The notes under the pieces: generated by a model
The model's input: the letters and a program-made list of their open reading frames with translations, nothing else
Told to the model about the DNA's origin: nothing
The model's database searches: none
NCBI GenBank assembly: GCA_963169455.1
Contig: CAUJDW010000109.1
Location: 1 to 51,996, forward strand
Direction: 5' to 3'
DNA length: 51,996 nucleotides
DNA from: Bacteroidota bacterium
GTDB lineage: Bacteria; Bacteroidota; Bacteroidia; Chitinophagales; Saprospiraceae
Shown: piece by piece, positions 51,799 through 51,996 of the stretch
How positions within the stretch are numbered: the stretch's first letter is position 1
How the letters are laid out: each line of letters begins with the position of its first letter
Position numbers and translations under genes: made by a program

Positions 51799-51996
51799 AA
51801 AGCTGCCCCGCAACTTTTTATCCCGGGCAGGATTCGGCGGATCGAAACCGGCAGAATCAAAGCGGGCCAGTCACAGACTGGCCCGCGTTGATTCTGCCGG
51901 TTTCGATCCGCCGGATCCTGCCCGGGGTAAAAAGTTGCGGGGCAGCGTTTTATTTGTTCACTGCAGTGCTGCGCTTCGGCCGGCGGCGGGTTTTGT
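51752..51996. repeat. Near-perfect 245-base palindrome at the window end
   Basis: Arms 51752-51872 and 51876-51996 pair around an ACA loop, with 7 mismatches in 121. The left arm starts inside the helicase gene. The right arm contains at every mismatch a G (51887, 51914, 51927, 51947, 51966, 51982, 51990) where the left arm predicts T or A. The palindrome may extend beyond the window. Confidence 0.9.
51950..51996 (-). pseudogene. Apparent C-terminal fragment of an inverted helicase copy
   Basis: Read leftward this is the mirror of the helicase 3' end: KTRRRPKRSTAVNK and stop, differing from the real tail by two residues and synonymous changes. It follows solely from the palindrome and may be an assembly artefact. 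If genuine, a convergent second RhlE copy would lie past the window. Confidence 0.25.

Overview
This is a chromosomal stretch of a Bacteroidota bacterium, most like the Saprospiria (Saprospiraceae/Lewinella-type), with a GC content that looks moderately above 50%. The evidence is several secreted proteins ending in type IX secretion (T9SS) sorting domains, promoters of the Bacteroidota type (TTTG, about 20 bases, TAnnTTTG), short lipoboxes, and families typical of the phylum (DUF2911, DUF3667-like, DUF6702, choice-of-anchor B). I see no integrase, transposase, CRISPR array, rRNA or tRNA. It reads as ordinary chromosome with short, unrelated transcription units and many convergent gene pairs separated by hairpins.

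Layout. 1-3.9 kb: start of a secreted protein; a LexA/S24-type repressor divergent from a membrane-anchored glucosaminidase, with a 12-base palindrome between them; an HtrA/DegQ protease. 4-9.6 kb: a glycan block on the minus strand (ManA, a GT-C mannosyltransferase-like protein, a cellulose-synthase-like GT2 and a polyprenyl-phosphate-mannose-synthase-like GT2) with a small rhodanese inserted on the plus strand. 9.9-20 kb: a beta-helix lipoprotein, a T9SS serine hydrolase, a DUF2911 protein, a DUF3667-like membrane protein, LOG, adenosylhomocysteinase behind a textbook Bacteroidota promoter, and a 994-residue lamin-tail T9SS protein. 20-28 kb: HupE/UreJ with DUF6702, an SLC13 transporter, YidD, an ECF sigma factor and UvrA. 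28-38.6 kb: a diheme peroxidase, a VWA lipoprotein, FabG, a C1 peptidase with DUF4384, an outer membrane barrel protein, a universal stress protein, a thioredoxin-like protein, a kelch-like protein and a histidine kinase/response regulator pair. 38.8-52 kb: a second barrel protein, GlgE, GNAT, a small lipoprotein, Uma2, a homocysteine S-methyltransferase, two large T9SS proteins, an N-acetylmuramidase and a RhlE-type DEAD-box helicase.

Functional links. ManA and three glycosyltransferases could supply and use activated mannose. HupE and DUF6702 form a likely metal-related pair. AhcY and the homocysteine methyltransferase both serve the methyl cycle but are 27 kb apart. The kinase/regulator pair is one operon.

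The two signals I consider most worth following are non-coding. First, the gap at 36.4-36.65 kb holds two CRP/FNR-like half-site pairs placed about 62 and 41 bases before a predicted start, a TAnnTTTG promoter and the strongest intrinsic terminator in the window, about 160 bases apart: a candidate regulated small RNA. Second, the last 245 bases form a near-perfect palindrome that folds the end of the helicase gene back on itself. All seven mismatches between its arms are changes to G on the right arm, which points to a fold-back or read-error artefact at a contig end rather than a real second gene.
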